This document shows positions 42,795 through 50,285 of a DNA stretch of 64,000 nt, one piece after another; position 1 is the stretch's first letter, and each line of letters starts with the position of its first letter. Origin of the DNA: Streptomyces sioyaensis (GTDB taxonomy: Bacteria; Actinomycetota; Actinomycetes; Streptomycetales; Streptomycetaceae); NCBI RefSeq assembly GCF_004122735.1, contig NZ_SDIF01000027.1:1-64000 (forward strand), given 5' to 3'. Position numbers and translations under genes: made by a program. The notes beneath the pieces are model-generated. The model worked only from the letters and a program-made list of their open reading frames with translations. It was not told where the DNA came from and searched no databases.

Positions 42795-42870
42795 TCGCCC
42801 AGAGAAAAAAGCCCCGCCCCAAGAGAAGACCCCTCCCCAAGAGAAGGCCTCTTCCCAAGAAATAGCCCCC
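42795..42870 (+). repeat. 18-bp imperfect tandem repeat (about four units)
   Basis: About four 18-base units built around CCCAAGAGAAG lie in the 136-base gap between the hydroxylase and the amidohydrolase. In the +1 frame they read as six-residue P-P-Q-E-K-x repeats that run without a stop to GTGA at the amidohydrolase start; in the hydroxylase frame they follow its stop codon. Confidence 0.75.
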
Positions 42871-42911
42871 TCCGCCGACAGCCCGCCGTCAGAGCAAGCA
42901 GGGAGATCCAC

Positions 42912-43949
42912 GTGACATCACCCGAGCAGCACCCCAGCAAGTCTCCCGGCACTGACAAGCGACGGGCAGCGAAGACCGCCCGGGGGGACCAGACCACCGA
43001 GAACGGTCGCGTGGACGTACACCATCACTTCACCGCCCCGGCCTGGATCGACTGGGCCGAAAGCAAAGGCCTGACGCGGCGTGAAAAGCTGCCCTGGTGG
43101 ACTCGTTGGGACGAGGACACCACGCTTGACGTCATGAGCAAGGCGGGGATCAGCACCAGCATTCTGACCGCTGCCATGCCGGGCAGCCCCGCTCAGGACC
43201 CCCAGCAGCGTAAGGAAGGCCTGCACATCTCTCTGCAGGCGATGTCCGATCTCGCACAAGCCCACCCCCGGCGCTTCGCCTTCTTCACTCCGGTCTTCCT
43301 TGACGACCTGGAGACGTCACGTTGGTCCATGCGCAAGGGACTTGACGATTACGGTGCCGTCGGCGTGAGCACCCGCACCAGCATGGGCGGCGAATATCTC
43401 GGTGACGCGGCACATGAATCGCTGCTCGCGGAACTCAACGAACGATCAGCAGTCGTCAGCACCCATCCCATGGAGATCCCCTCAGGCCCGGTCATGCCGG
43501 GGCTGCCGCCCTTCATGTGCGACTTCCTGCTGGACACCACGCGCGCTGCCATCAACCTGATTCTCCAGGGGACCCTGGACCGGTACCCGAATCTCTCGTT
43601 CATCCTCCCCCACGGCGGTGGATTCCTGCCCTACATGGCCACGCGCCTGGAACTCTTCACGCACATGCTCACCCCGAAAATCGAGCCCGCGCGCGTCCGC
43701 GATTACCTGCATCGCTTCTACTACGACACCGCGGCGCCGATGTCCCCCTCCGCCACCCCCACGCTGATCTCCACCGTCGATCCCGGCCGGATCCTCTACG
43801 GGACCGACTGGCCCCCCACATCGGCCGAGATCATCACCGATGTCGTGGCTCCGGCCCTCGACCGGGACCCGGCCCTCTCCGACAGCCAGCGGCGCGGCAT
43901 CAACCGGGACAACGCGCTGCACCTCATGCCGGCTCTGGCGCGACTCTGA
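42912..43949 (+). CDS. Amidohydrolase-2 (ACMSD/aromatic decarboxylase) family protein
   Basis: The 345-residue protein starts at GTG 42912, 6 bases after AGGGAG. Metal-ligand signatures of the ACMSD-like amidohydrolase family are visible: VDVHHHF with His37-39, HGGGFLPY with His234, and LYGTDWP with Asp299. Members hydrolyse or decarboxylate small acids, including aromatic acids such as resorcylate and 6-methylsalicylate. The first about 30 residues are charged and probably disordered. Being downstream of a ring hydroxylase in the same direction suggests the pair acts on one aromatic carboxylate; decarboxylation is my preferred inference. Confidence 0.88.
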   Translation: MTSPEQHPSKSPGTDKRRAAKTARGDQTTENGRVDVHHHFTAPAWIDWAESKGLTRREKLPWWTRWDEDTTLDVMSKAGISTSILTAAMPGSPAQDPQQRKEGLHISLQAMSDLAQAHPRRFAFFTPVFLDDLETSRWSMRKGLDDYGAVGVSTRTSMGGEYLGDAAHESLLAELNERSAVVSTHPMEIPSGPVMPGLPPFMCDFLLDTTRAAINLILQGTLDRYPNLSFILPHGGGFLPYMATRLELFTHMLTPKIEPARVRDYLHRFYYDTAAPMSPSATPTLISTVDPGRILYGTDWPPTSAEIITDVVAPALDRDPALSDSQRRGINRDNALHLMPALARL

Positions 43950-43954
43950 GAAGG

Positions 43955-44050
43955 CTTCCACGCCGAAACGGTGGGAAGTCCCTGGGCAGGTTCGCCCACT
44001 TCACCCCGTTGTCGACCACGTCGCGGACCGCGTCGAAGCTGCCGCGATCA
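43955..44050 (-). pseudogene. IS5-type transposase fragment (N-terminal region)
   Basis: On the minus strand this stretch reads VVDNGVKWANLPRDFPPF, the well-known N-terminal block of IS5-family transposases (VVDNGVKWRxLPxDFPPW). It has no start, no continuation and frameshifts at both ends, so it is a relic between the amidohydrolase and the PPOX-fold gene. Confidence 0.6.
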
Positions 44051-44107
44051 CCCGGTCAGGAACCTCGTTCGAACTGACAACCCCGGTGACCGATCTGCGA
44101 AGCCTTG

Positions 44108-44578
44108 TTAGACCAGCCACTTCCCATCGCGCATCAGGGTCCGCCCGGGCATCTCGGGAACCGTTCCCCACGCCTGCAGGATCTGCGGGGTGACATGGAA
44201 GAAGACGTACGAGGGGTGGTCCTCGCGAGGGTCCCAGCCGTCCTTGGCGGCGAAGGCGTCGCCCACCTCGGTCGGAAGCTCCTCGCGGGTCAGCATGCGT
44301 GCGGTGCCGTGGACCAGGACCACGTCCCGGGTGTGGCCGAAGCTGAGCCGGGCCCGACCCGAGGCGCACAGGTTGCGCCCGGTCGGGTTGGTGTCGCGGG
44401 TGGAGAGCCACACCGCCTCGCCATCCCACCAGAAGGCCAGCGGAACGAGGCACGGCTCGCCGGTGGCGTCGGCCGTGGCGACCCATACGTCGTTGTCCCG
44501 CACGAGCCGTTCCAGCGCCTCGCGCTTGCGCTGCTCCGGGCTACGGGGTCCGCTGGGCTGAGAGTCAACTGCCGTCAT
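44108..44578 (-). CDS. Pyridoxamine 5'-phosphate oxidase-fold flavoprotein
   Basis: The 156-residue protein has the split-barrel layout of PPOX/F420-dependent families: a helical start (SPEQRKREALERLVRDNDVWVATAD), then GEPCLVPLAFWWDGEAVWLSTRDTNPTGRNL, where the barrel binds FMN or F420, and VLVHGTARML. The family includes general reductases and flavin-binding proteins; the substrate is unknown. No clear ribosome binding site precedes ATG 44578 (CCTCCCCAC), so it may be leaderless. Confidence 0.85.
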   Translation of the reverse strand: MTAVDSQPSGPRSPEQRKREALERLVRDNDVWVATADATGEPCLVPLAFWWDGEAVWLSTRDTNPTGRNLCASGRARLSFGHTRDVVLVHGTARMLTREELPTEVGDAFAAKDGWDPREDHPSYVFFHVTPQILQAWGTVPEMPGRTLMRDGKWLV

Positions 44579-44953
44579 GTGGGGAGGCTACGGCGCGAGT
44601 CACTCAGTCACATCCCGCCGCGGAACTAGGTCGCAAGACGGAGGACCGGCCCTCGTACTGGGGCGTCTCACTCAACCCGACACGCAGCGGCGGGCGTGCC
44701 GGACGGGACTTTCGATACACGCCTGACGCCTGCTCGCACTCGCATCACCGAGCTACCAGGAGGTCCTGCCATCATGCACCGCCCTCGCGATTGCCCGAAT
44801 AGATACTCTGCTCGACTGACAACTCCACTGACCGGAATGTGGTTGGCTTCTAAGAGCCAATCTGTTCGGTGAGTTGTGAGCCGGCGTCCGACACGAGCTG
44901 AGCCACCCGACGCAGGCGTTGGCAGTGGCAGTGGCAGTGGCCTTGGCGCTTGC
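44579..44953. other. Gene-free gap with an operator-like dyad
   Basis: No gene is convincing in this 375-base gap. TTGGCT (44843-44848) and AGCCAA (44855-44860) form a dyad with a 6-base centre, flanked by A/T-richer sequence, and could be an operator. A short GGCAGT/GTGGCA simple repeat lies near 44920-44940. Confidence 0.4.
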
Positions 44954-46063
44954 TCAGGAACCTTCCGGGGGGAGGAGGCCGTCGAGCGCTTCGGCGCATT
45001 CCCGGGCGGCCTGGGCGGAGCGGGGCAGCATGAGGCTTTCATAGGCGCGTACGGCGTCGTCGAGGGTGGATTCGGTGATGAGGGCGTGGGCGAGGTCCGC
45101 GCCATCGAGCATGGCGAGGTTCGCACCGAGCCCTACGGGGGGCATCAGATGCGCGGCGTCGCCCAGCAGCGTGATGCCAGGGACGTGTTCCCAGGCGTGG
45201 GGGGCCGGCAGCACGAACACGGGCCGGTTGACGAATCCGCCGTCGTGGTCTCGTACGAGAGCGAGCAGCCGCTCGTCCCATCCCTCGAACATCGTCAGCA
45301 GGTGTGCGCGGACGGCCGCCGTGTCATCGAGCGCCACCTCGGCGGCCACGTGCCAATCCTGCGGGGCGCGAAAGGCGAGGTAGACGCGGATGTGGCCATT
45401 GCTGTTGCGCTGGGCCAGCAGTGCCCTGCTACCGGCGCTCGCCAGCATGGTGCCGTGACCGACGAGGCCGGCAAGGGCTGGATGGCGGGCGTCGCAGTCG
45501 TCGAAACCGGCTTCGACGAAGGTGACACCGTTGTAGCCGGGCCTGGCGTCCGACAGGGTTGAGCGGAGGCGCGACCAGGCACCGTCGGCACCGACCACGA
45601 GGTCGGCCTCCTCGGTGCTGCCGTCGTCGAAAAGGAGCCGCCAGGTGCCGTCGCCGAGCGGCTCGACACCGGTCACGGCGTGGTCCCACCGGACGGTGCC
45701 CTCGGCAAGGGAATCCAGGAGCAGGCCACGCAGTTGACCGCGGTCGATTTCGGGGCTGTCGGTATCGTGGCCGGGTCCCTCGAAGGGCAGAACGGCGGCG
45801 GTGGCAGGGTCGAGCAGGCGCCACTCCTGGCCCTCAGGACGGGCCAAGGCGCGGAACCGGTCGAGTAACTCCGCCGCACGCAGCGCCACCTGACCGGTGC
45901 CGGCGTGGATGTCGAGGCTGCCGCCCTGGGGGCGCGCACCGGTGGACGCCTCACGTTCGAAGACAGTGACCGGCCGGCCGTGGAGTTGCAGGACGCGGGC
46001 GCAGACAAGGCCCCCGAGGCCGGCGCCGACGACGGCGATGCGGGGGTGGTGAGTGGAGTGCAT
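44954..46063 (-). CDS. Tet(X)-like FAD-dependent monooxygenase
   Basis: I placed the start at ATG 46063, with GAGAG upstream, giving 369 residues; an in-frame extension to 46249 looks untranslated. The FAD motif is VVGAGLGG (residues 11-18). The GGSLDIHAGTGQ block (47-58), SPEIDRGQLRGLLLDSL, and LLGDAAHLMPPVG (about 299-311) line up with Tet(X), the tetracycline-inactivating flavin monooxygenase, more closely than with other group A enzymes. It could hydroxylate a polyketide-like or aromatic compound, or inactivate an antibiotic. It is single, with a hairpin separating it from the gene upstream. Confidence 0.9.
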   Translation of the reverse strand: MHSTHHPRIAVVGAGLGGLVCARVLQLHGRPVTVFEREASTGARPQGGSLDIHAGTGQVALRAAELLDRFRALARPEGQEWRLLDPATAAVLPFEGPGHDTDSPEIDRGQLRGLLLDSLAEGTVRWDHAVTGVEPLGDGTWRLLFDDGSTEEADLVVGADGAWSRLRSTLSDARPGYNGVTFVEAGFDDCDARHPALAGLVGHGTMLASAGSRALLAQRNSNGHIRVYLAFRAPQDWHVAAEVALDDTAAVRAHLLTMFEGWDERLLALVRDHDGGFVNRPVFVLPAPHAWEHVPGITLLGDAAHLMPPVGLGANLAMLDGADLAHALITESTLDDAVRAYESLMLPRSAQAARECAEALDGLLPPEGS

Positions 46064-46445
46064 GAAGCTGTCTCTCGGAAGCTGGATGGATGAGTTGCCG
46101 AACCGGTCCGGCACGCAGCCAAGAAAGCACAGCCACATGAAGAGAAACCAATGAATTAAGGCGGTGCCGTTCGCTGGACTCGACACCCTTGCGAGCGAGG
46201 CGGACCCCGATGCGCCGGACCCAGAGCCATCGCCGCAGGGGGATGTCACAAGCCTTGTCCGCGTGGCCGGCCCGCGGTGGCAGGTGAGGGTGCAGATGAT
46301 GCTGGTCAGGCCAGGAAGTGGATTCGCCGGCCGGGGCCCGCAAAAAGGGGGCCCGGCCGGCGAATCGCTGCGGACTCATCTGCTGACGACGACTGAAGAA
46401 CCCAACCACGTGATCACGTCATGAGCTCTTGTCATCGTTTCCCGG
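46064..46445. other. Gap holding a strong hairpin
   Basis: No gene is seen in this 382-base gap between two minus-strand genes. It contains the terminator hairpin at 46321-46366 and presumably the promoter of the Tet(X)-like gene, although I see no clear -35/-10 pair. Confidence 0.5.
46321..46366 (-). terminator. Terminator hairpin downstream of the hemopexin-repeat gene
   Basis: GATTCGCCGGCC (46321-46332) pairs perfectly with 46355-46366. The stem continues with G/C pairs and one mismatch to 19 bp, closing on the loop GCAAAAAG. It lies 80 bases past the stop of the minus-strand secreted-protein gene. Confidence 0.8.
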
Positions 46446-47687
46446 TTAGCTTGCGAATACGGTTCCCTTCAGGGATGGCCAGCCTTCCGCGATGAGTTTC
46501 GGACCGTTGATGATCTTGTCATCGGTGGTACCGGGCGCATAGTTCACCAGTACATACTGGTCCTCCGTGAAGAGGTATACCTCTTCCGTGTTGGCGGGTG
46601 ACTGGACTGCGGCGTCGATTCCGTTCTCGAATACGGTTCCCTTGAGGGACGGCCAGCCTTCCGTGATGGCCTTGGGGCCGTTGATGATTTTGTCGTCGGT
46701 GGTGCCCGGGGCGGACTTCACCAGGGCGTACTGGTCGCCCTTGAAGAGATATACCTCGTCCTTTCGACTCGACCGCAACGCGGCGTCGATGCCCTTCTCG
46801 AATACAGTCCCCTTAAGAGAGGGCCAGCCTTCTGTGATCGCCTTGGGGCCGTTGATGATCTTGTCACCAGTGGTACCCGGAGTATAGTTCACCAGGGCGT
46901 ACTGGTCGCCCTTGAAGAGATATACCTCTTCCGTGTTGGCGGGTGACTGGACCGCGGCGTCGATTCCGTTCTCGAATACGGTTCCCTTGAGGGACGGCCA
47001 GCCTTCTGCGATGGCCTTGGGGCCGTTGATGATTTTGTCGTCGGTGGTGCCCGGAGCGGACTTCACCAGGGCATACTGGTTACCCCTGAAGAGGTATACC
47101 TCGTCCTTTCGGCTCGACCGGAACGAGGCGTCGATCCCCGGGCAGGAACTGGCAGAACTGGCCGGGGACTGGTCCGTGCTGCGCTTTTTGCCTCCCGGGC
47201 CGGATATGCCGCATACTGCCGCCGCGCCTGTGGCCAATCCGCTTCGGGTGGCGTCGTTTTGGTAGTAGGCATACGTCGTCAGGAATGCGGTGGATCTGTC
47301 CGGATTGGCGGGGTTGAGGATCACGATCATGCCTTGGAGCTGGCTGTCGCCGGTGGTGCGCCAGTAGACGTCTCCGCCGTAGCGGCGAGCGTAGGAGTCG
47401 GTGGGATGTGTGATGGTGTCTCGTATCATGTCCCGCCACTCGGCGAAGTTGCACTGGCGCCCGAGGAAGTTCTGGCACTCATTCTGATCGTGGACGTGCT
47501 TGGGGTATGAGTGGCCGGCCGCCAGGTCGGCCATCTCACTTACCTCCTCACTTGTGAGCGTATGAGCAGGCTGGAAACCATTGACCGAAACGGCAGTGCC
47601 TGCTGTTCCCACTATTGAGCCGGCAGCGATCGGAAGAGCGGCAAGCACGAGCATTATGCTCCTGATGCGTCTCTTGAATGGGCGCAT
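46446..47687 (-). CDS. Secreted toxin-like protein with four hemopexin-like repeats
   Basis: I chose ATG 47687 because AAAGGA lies 7 bases upstream; the protein is 413 residues. It starts with a signal peptide (MRPFKRR then a hydrophobic run ending near AGTAVS). Residues about 40-145 form a compact domain with a GHSYPKHVHDQ block, RDMIRDTITHPT and a late STAFLTTY; this layout (His-Lys-His early, Thr/Ser-Tyr late) recalls BECR-fold bacterial RNase toxins such as colicin D/CdiA-type domains, an inference only. Residues 185-413 are four hemopexin-like blades of about 57 residues, each with EVYLF-G-QYxLV, DKIINGPK and GWPSLKGTVF. The blades alternate A-B-A-B, so a two-blade unit was duplicated. 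Hemopexin propellers bind ligands or matrix outside the cell. An Imm5-like gene lies about 500 bases away, divergently oriented. Confidence 0.8.
   Translation of the reverse strand: MRPFKRRIRSIMLVLAALPIAAGSIVGTAGTAVSVNGFQPAHTLTSEEVSEMADLAAGHSYPKHVHDQNECQNFLGRQCNFAEWRDMIRDTITHPTDSYARRYGGDVYWRTTGDSQLQGMIVILNPANPDRSTAFLTTYAYYQNDATRSGLATGAAAVCGISGPGGKKRSTDQSPASSASSCPGIDASFRSSRKDEVYLFRGNQYALVKSAPGTTDDKIINGPKAIAEGWPSLKGTVFENGIDAAVQSPANTEEVYLFKGDQYALVNYTPGTTGDKIINGPKAITEGWPSLKGTVFEKGIDAALRSSRKDEVYLFKGDQYALVKSAPGTTDDKIINGPKAITEGWPSLKGTVFENGIDAAVQSPANTEEVYLFTEDQYVLVNYAPGTTDDKIINGPKLIAEGWPSLKGTVFAS
46449..47135 (-). repeat. Four tandem hemopexin-like blades in an A-B-A-B pattern
   Basis: In-frame repeats of 171-174 bases lie at 46965-47135, 46791-46964, 46620-46790 and 46449-46619. 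Blades 1 and 3 share RSSRKDEVYLF; blades 2 and 4 share QSPANTEEVYLF. The near identity of DKIINGPK and WPSLKGTVF in all four indicates recent duplication. Confidence 0.9.
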
Positions 47688-48031
47688 GCGTGTTCCTTTC
47701 GTCATTCCTCATGCCTTTGCCTGGCACCCTGGGGAATGTCATGGAGTCGCAGCGGCCCTGCGATTTCGCGCTCATCGCCCCCCCCTGATGCCGATCTGTG
47801 GAATCAGCCCGTGCGGGGAGTCTTATTCGGACTCCTTGCTGAACTGATGACCCCGCCGAAAGAGTCAACGCATCGGGGTTCGGCAATTTATGCCATACAA
47901 GGACGCTCATCGCTACGGAAAGCGGTAAACACTACGGATTTCCACGATATGGACCGTGCTGACCACGAGACTGGGCTGGGCGGACCACGAGCCGGACAGG
48001 GCCGGTCGGCCGGCCTCACTGAGACGGTGTC
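47688..48031. other. Upstream region of the secreted-protein gene
   Basis: No gene is seen. The stretch should carry the promoter of the minus-strand secreted-protein gene. A small dyad GGAGTC/GACTCC lies at 47817-47822 and 47830-47835, and the DNA around 47880-47950 is A/T-richer than its surroundings. Confidence 0.4.
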
Positions 48032-48172
48032 CTATGTGGTGAGGCGGTCGAGTCGCTGGTAGCGGCAGAGTGCGGCGGCGTGGCCGAGAAGTGCCAGGTA
48101 GTTGCTGGGTCGGCGTGCGTAGCGGGGGCCGAGTCTGCGGTAGCCGGAAAGCCAGGACCTGTCCCGCGCGGT
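48032..48172 (-). pseudogene. IS5-type transposase C-terminal fragment
   Basis: The minus strand reads SWLSGYRRLGPRYARRPSNY then LALLGHAAALCRYQRL and stops at 48032. This is the conserved C-terminal block of IS5-family transposases (WLxGYRRLxxRYERRxxNxLAFLxLAAxLxCxxRL). The rest of the gene is missing. The scar separates the secreted protein from the Imm5-like gene and abuts the start of the latter. Confidence 0.75.
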
Positions 48173-48188
48173 GGTCGAAGATGGAGCC

Positions 48189-48749
48189 ATGACAGAGACA
48201 GCGCGCGAGATCGTTCTGAGCAAGCAGGACCTTCGTGAGGTCACCGCGTTCGCTGCGGCGTGCGCGGAGGTGGTGCTCGCGGTATTCGAGGCCGATCAGC
48301 CGGACGACTCGCGACCTCGGGATGCTATCGGTGCCGCGTGGGAGTTCGCCCGGGGTGGTGAGCGCGGCAAATCTCTGCGCGACACAGCGTGGGCGGCACT
48401 CAAGGCAGCCAAGGGTCCGGAAACCGCGGCTGCGCGCGAGGCAGCCTTGGCGGCGATGTCCGCTGCAGGCGCCGCGTACCTGCATCCGCTGGCCAAGGCC
48501 ACCCAGGTCAAGCACATTCTCGGAGCAGGCGCGTACGCGGCCAGAGCGGCCGAACTCGTCGCGGGCGACGACCGGAACGTGGGTGCCGAACATCTTGAGC
48601 GGGCCGCGCATCGTGCGACACCGATCGTCATTGACGTGCTCGAACGCTTCCCGCCGGCACCGGCCGGCGGCGGACGTGTGGGGGAGTTGATCCGCATACT
48701 GGACGCCGGCCTTCGTGAGAGCCACACGTCGACACCGGATGTTCCGTGA
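48189..48749 (+). CDS. Imm5-like putative immunity protein
   Basis: The 186-residue, alanine-rich, all-helical protein matches the actinobacterial putative immunity protein (Imm5-type) pattern: EVTAFAAACAEVVLAVFEAD, DSRPRDAIGAAWEFARGGE, AYLHPLAKATQVKHILGAG, and a C-terminal PPAPAGGGRVGELIRILDAG. Imm5 proteins neutralise toxins of polymorphic toxin systems. The start is uncertain: ATG 48189 has GAAG and GGAG upstream, while an in-frame GTG at 48171 would add six residues. It is divergent from the secreted toxin-like gene with an IS5 scar between, so a toxin-immunity pairing is plausible but not shown. Solitary copies of this family are common in Streptomyces. Confidence 0.7.
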   Translation: MTETAREIVLSKQDLREVTAFAAACAEVVLAVFEADQPDDSRPRDAIGAAWEFARGGERGKSLRDTAWAALKAAKGPETAAAREAALAAMSAAGAAYLHPLAKATQVKHILGAGAYAARAAELVAGDDRNVGAEHLERAAHRATPIVIDVLERFPPAPAGGGRVGELIRILDAGLRESHTSTPDVP

Positions 48750-48910
48750 TCCGACCGCTGGATGCCGGCCGTTGGAGTGGGGCTGGGACTGGCCAAGGGC
48801 CCGTAAGGTAGCGCTCTTCGGGCGGCTCAGCTCCCGGAGTCCTGCGGGGTGTCTCTCCGATCTCCGTGGGCCTGCGACGTGCAGCTGACGGTTCGTCAGG
48901 TCGGCGGAGA
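48750..48910. other. Short gap before the mbtH relic
   Basis: I see nothing gene-like or strongly structured here; it separates the Imm5-like gene from the decayed mbtH sequence. Confidence 0.4.
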
Positions 48911-49021
48911 GGCCCCCCGGGGAAGATGGACCGACCCCGGGTTCCAGGGGGCCAAGGACGACTGTGTGGCGCACGTGGAAGGGTATGGACCGACATGCGG
49001 CCGCTGAGTCTGTGCGGCTGA
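48911..49021 (+). pseudogene. Decayed, frameshifted mbtH 3' fragment
   Basis: From about 48911 the plus strand reads PRGRWTDPGFQGAKDDCVAH then VEG, which lines up with the MbtH middle (IPAGW...G-KDEC-AYVEE). After a one-base loss near 48990-48993, the next frame reads VWTDMRPLSLCG and stops at 49021. VWTDMRP is the MbtH hallmark, also present in the intact gene at 37919. The 5' half is not recognisable. It ends 32 bases before the type II thioesterase. Confidence 0.75.
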
Positions 49022-49053
49022 CCGGCCTGCCGTCGTGGAAACGAGGACACGCG

Positions 49054-49815
49054 ATGTTCGGCATCACCCGTTCCCTGGCCGCTCCCTGGTGGACCGGGGA
49101 GCCCGCGCCGCTCGCCGAGCGGACGTTGCTCTGCCTCCCGTATGCCGGCGGGGGACCCCAGACCTACCGTCGCTGGGGGGAGTTGCTCGGACCGTCGGTC
49201 GAGGTGCTCGCCATGACGCCGCCGGGCCGCGGCCGCCGCTACGGCGAGGAACCCTGCCGAGATCTGCCGTCACTGCTGCATCCGCTCACGGACGCGCTCC
49301 CCGGGTTACTTCACCGGCCGTACGTGCTCTTCGGTCACAGCCTCGGGGCGACGGTCGCCTACGAACTGTGTCTGGAGATCCGGCGACGCGGACTGCCCAT
49401 GCCGCAGGGCCTCGTGGTGTCCGGCCGCCAGGCACCGGACCTGCCGTGGCGGTTCCGGCAGGTCAGCGAGCTGCCCGCGGACGAGTTCACCGAGGCCCTG
49501 CGCGACCTGGGCGGTACGCCCGAAGCGGTGCTCGCCCAGCCGGAACTGATGAGCCTGCTGATGCCGGCCCTCCGTGCGGACTTCGCGATCGTGGAGTCGT
49601 ACCGCCACCGCGGTGAGCCGCCGCTCGACGTGCCGATCCTCGCGCTCGCGGGCACCGAGGACGACCGCGCCTCCGCGGACCACATGGCAGGCTGGGCCGA
49701 CCGGACGACCGCGTCGTTCGCCCTTCACCCGGTCCACGGCGGCCACTTCTTCGTGGACGCCCAGGCCGCCGCCGTGACCGAGCTCGTCTCGGCCTTCCTG
49801 TCACCACCGCGCTGA
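49054..49815 (+). CDS. Type II (editing) thioesterase
   Basis: The 253-residue alpha/beta hydrolase starts at ATG 49054 behind CGAGGA. The catalytic residues are visible: GHSLG with Ser96, GTEDD with Asp203, and GGHFF with His231. CLPYAGGGPQTYRRW and PPGRGRRYGE are typical of the GrsT/TEII family, which hydrolyses misloaded acyl groups from carrier proteins of NRPS and PKS. It may serve the large NRPSs, the small NRPS downstream, or both. An in-frame TTA codon at 49306-49308 (Leu85) suggests bldA-dependent translation. A T-tailed hairpin follows. It is not a cyclising TE fused to the large NRPS. Confidence 0.95.
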   Translation: MFGITRSLAAPWWTGEPAPLAERTLLCLPYAGGGPQTYRRWGELLGPSVEVLAMTPPGRGRRYGEEPCRDLPSLLHPLTDALPGLLHRPYVLFGHSLGATVAYELCLEIRRRGLPMPQGLVVSGRQAPDLPWRFRQVSELPADEFTEALRDLGGTPEAVLAQPELMSLLMPALRADFAIVESYRHRGEPPLDVPILALAGTEDDRASADHMAGWADRTTASFALHPVHGGHFFVDAQAAAVTELVSAFLSPPR

Positions 49816-49841
49816 CCACGTACCCGGAGCCCGTGAAACGG

Positions 49842-49887
49842 CCCGCGGCGAGCGGCGACGCACGCACGTCGTTCGCCGCGGGGTTTT
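49842..49887 (+). terminator. Rho-independent-like terminator after the thioesterase
   Basis: CCCGCGGCGA (49842-49851) pairs with TCGCCGCGGG (49873-49882), followed by GTTTTGG. It lies 27 bases past the thioesterase stop and would insulate the beta-lactone operon from upstream transcription. Confidence 0.75.
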
Positions 49888-50285
49888 GGTTCCGGAGGAT
49901 CTCCCACTGCCCTCAGTGATCATCATCATGCGCCATGTCAGGTCATGCGGTCAGATCACGGGATACGGTAAGTATCAACGCCGCTCCAGAGAGGCAGGAC
50001 CGGACGGTCCGCCTCCGGACGCGGCATCGCGGGGTGCGCCGCTGTCGCCGCCTCCGTAGGAAATCAGCAGTCTTCCTGCCGTGAACGGGGTCATGACCCC
50101 TGGCAGGGGCCTCCATGGGGAATCGCCGCGCCACCGGCCGGTGCGGGCCGTTCGACGGTCCGCACCCTGCTGCGCGCTGCCCCGGTGGAGGCGCGGGACG
50201 AACATCCCGCCGTGCGGCCTCGGGTGGGGCGTGCCGGCTCTGCCGTCGGTACCCACGAGCGGGGCAAGGAAAAGGAGTGAGGACG
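49888..50285 (+). promoter_or_regulatory. Upstream region of the beta-lactone operon
   Basis: This gene-free stretch of about 400 bases should contain the operon promoter. An A/T-richer patch with repeated GTCA/TGAC-type elements lies at about 49910-49980 (TGATCATCATCAT, then CAGGTCATGCGGTCAGATCA), a possible regulator site. I see no definite -35/-10 pair. AAGGAG at 50272-50277 serves the first gene. Confidence 0.4.

Noticed and set aside
46449..47135. CRISPR-like regular repeat
   Set aside because: The repeats are in-frame protein blades of about 171 bases with no spacers. I saw no CRISPR array, tRNA or rRNA elsewhere in the window.
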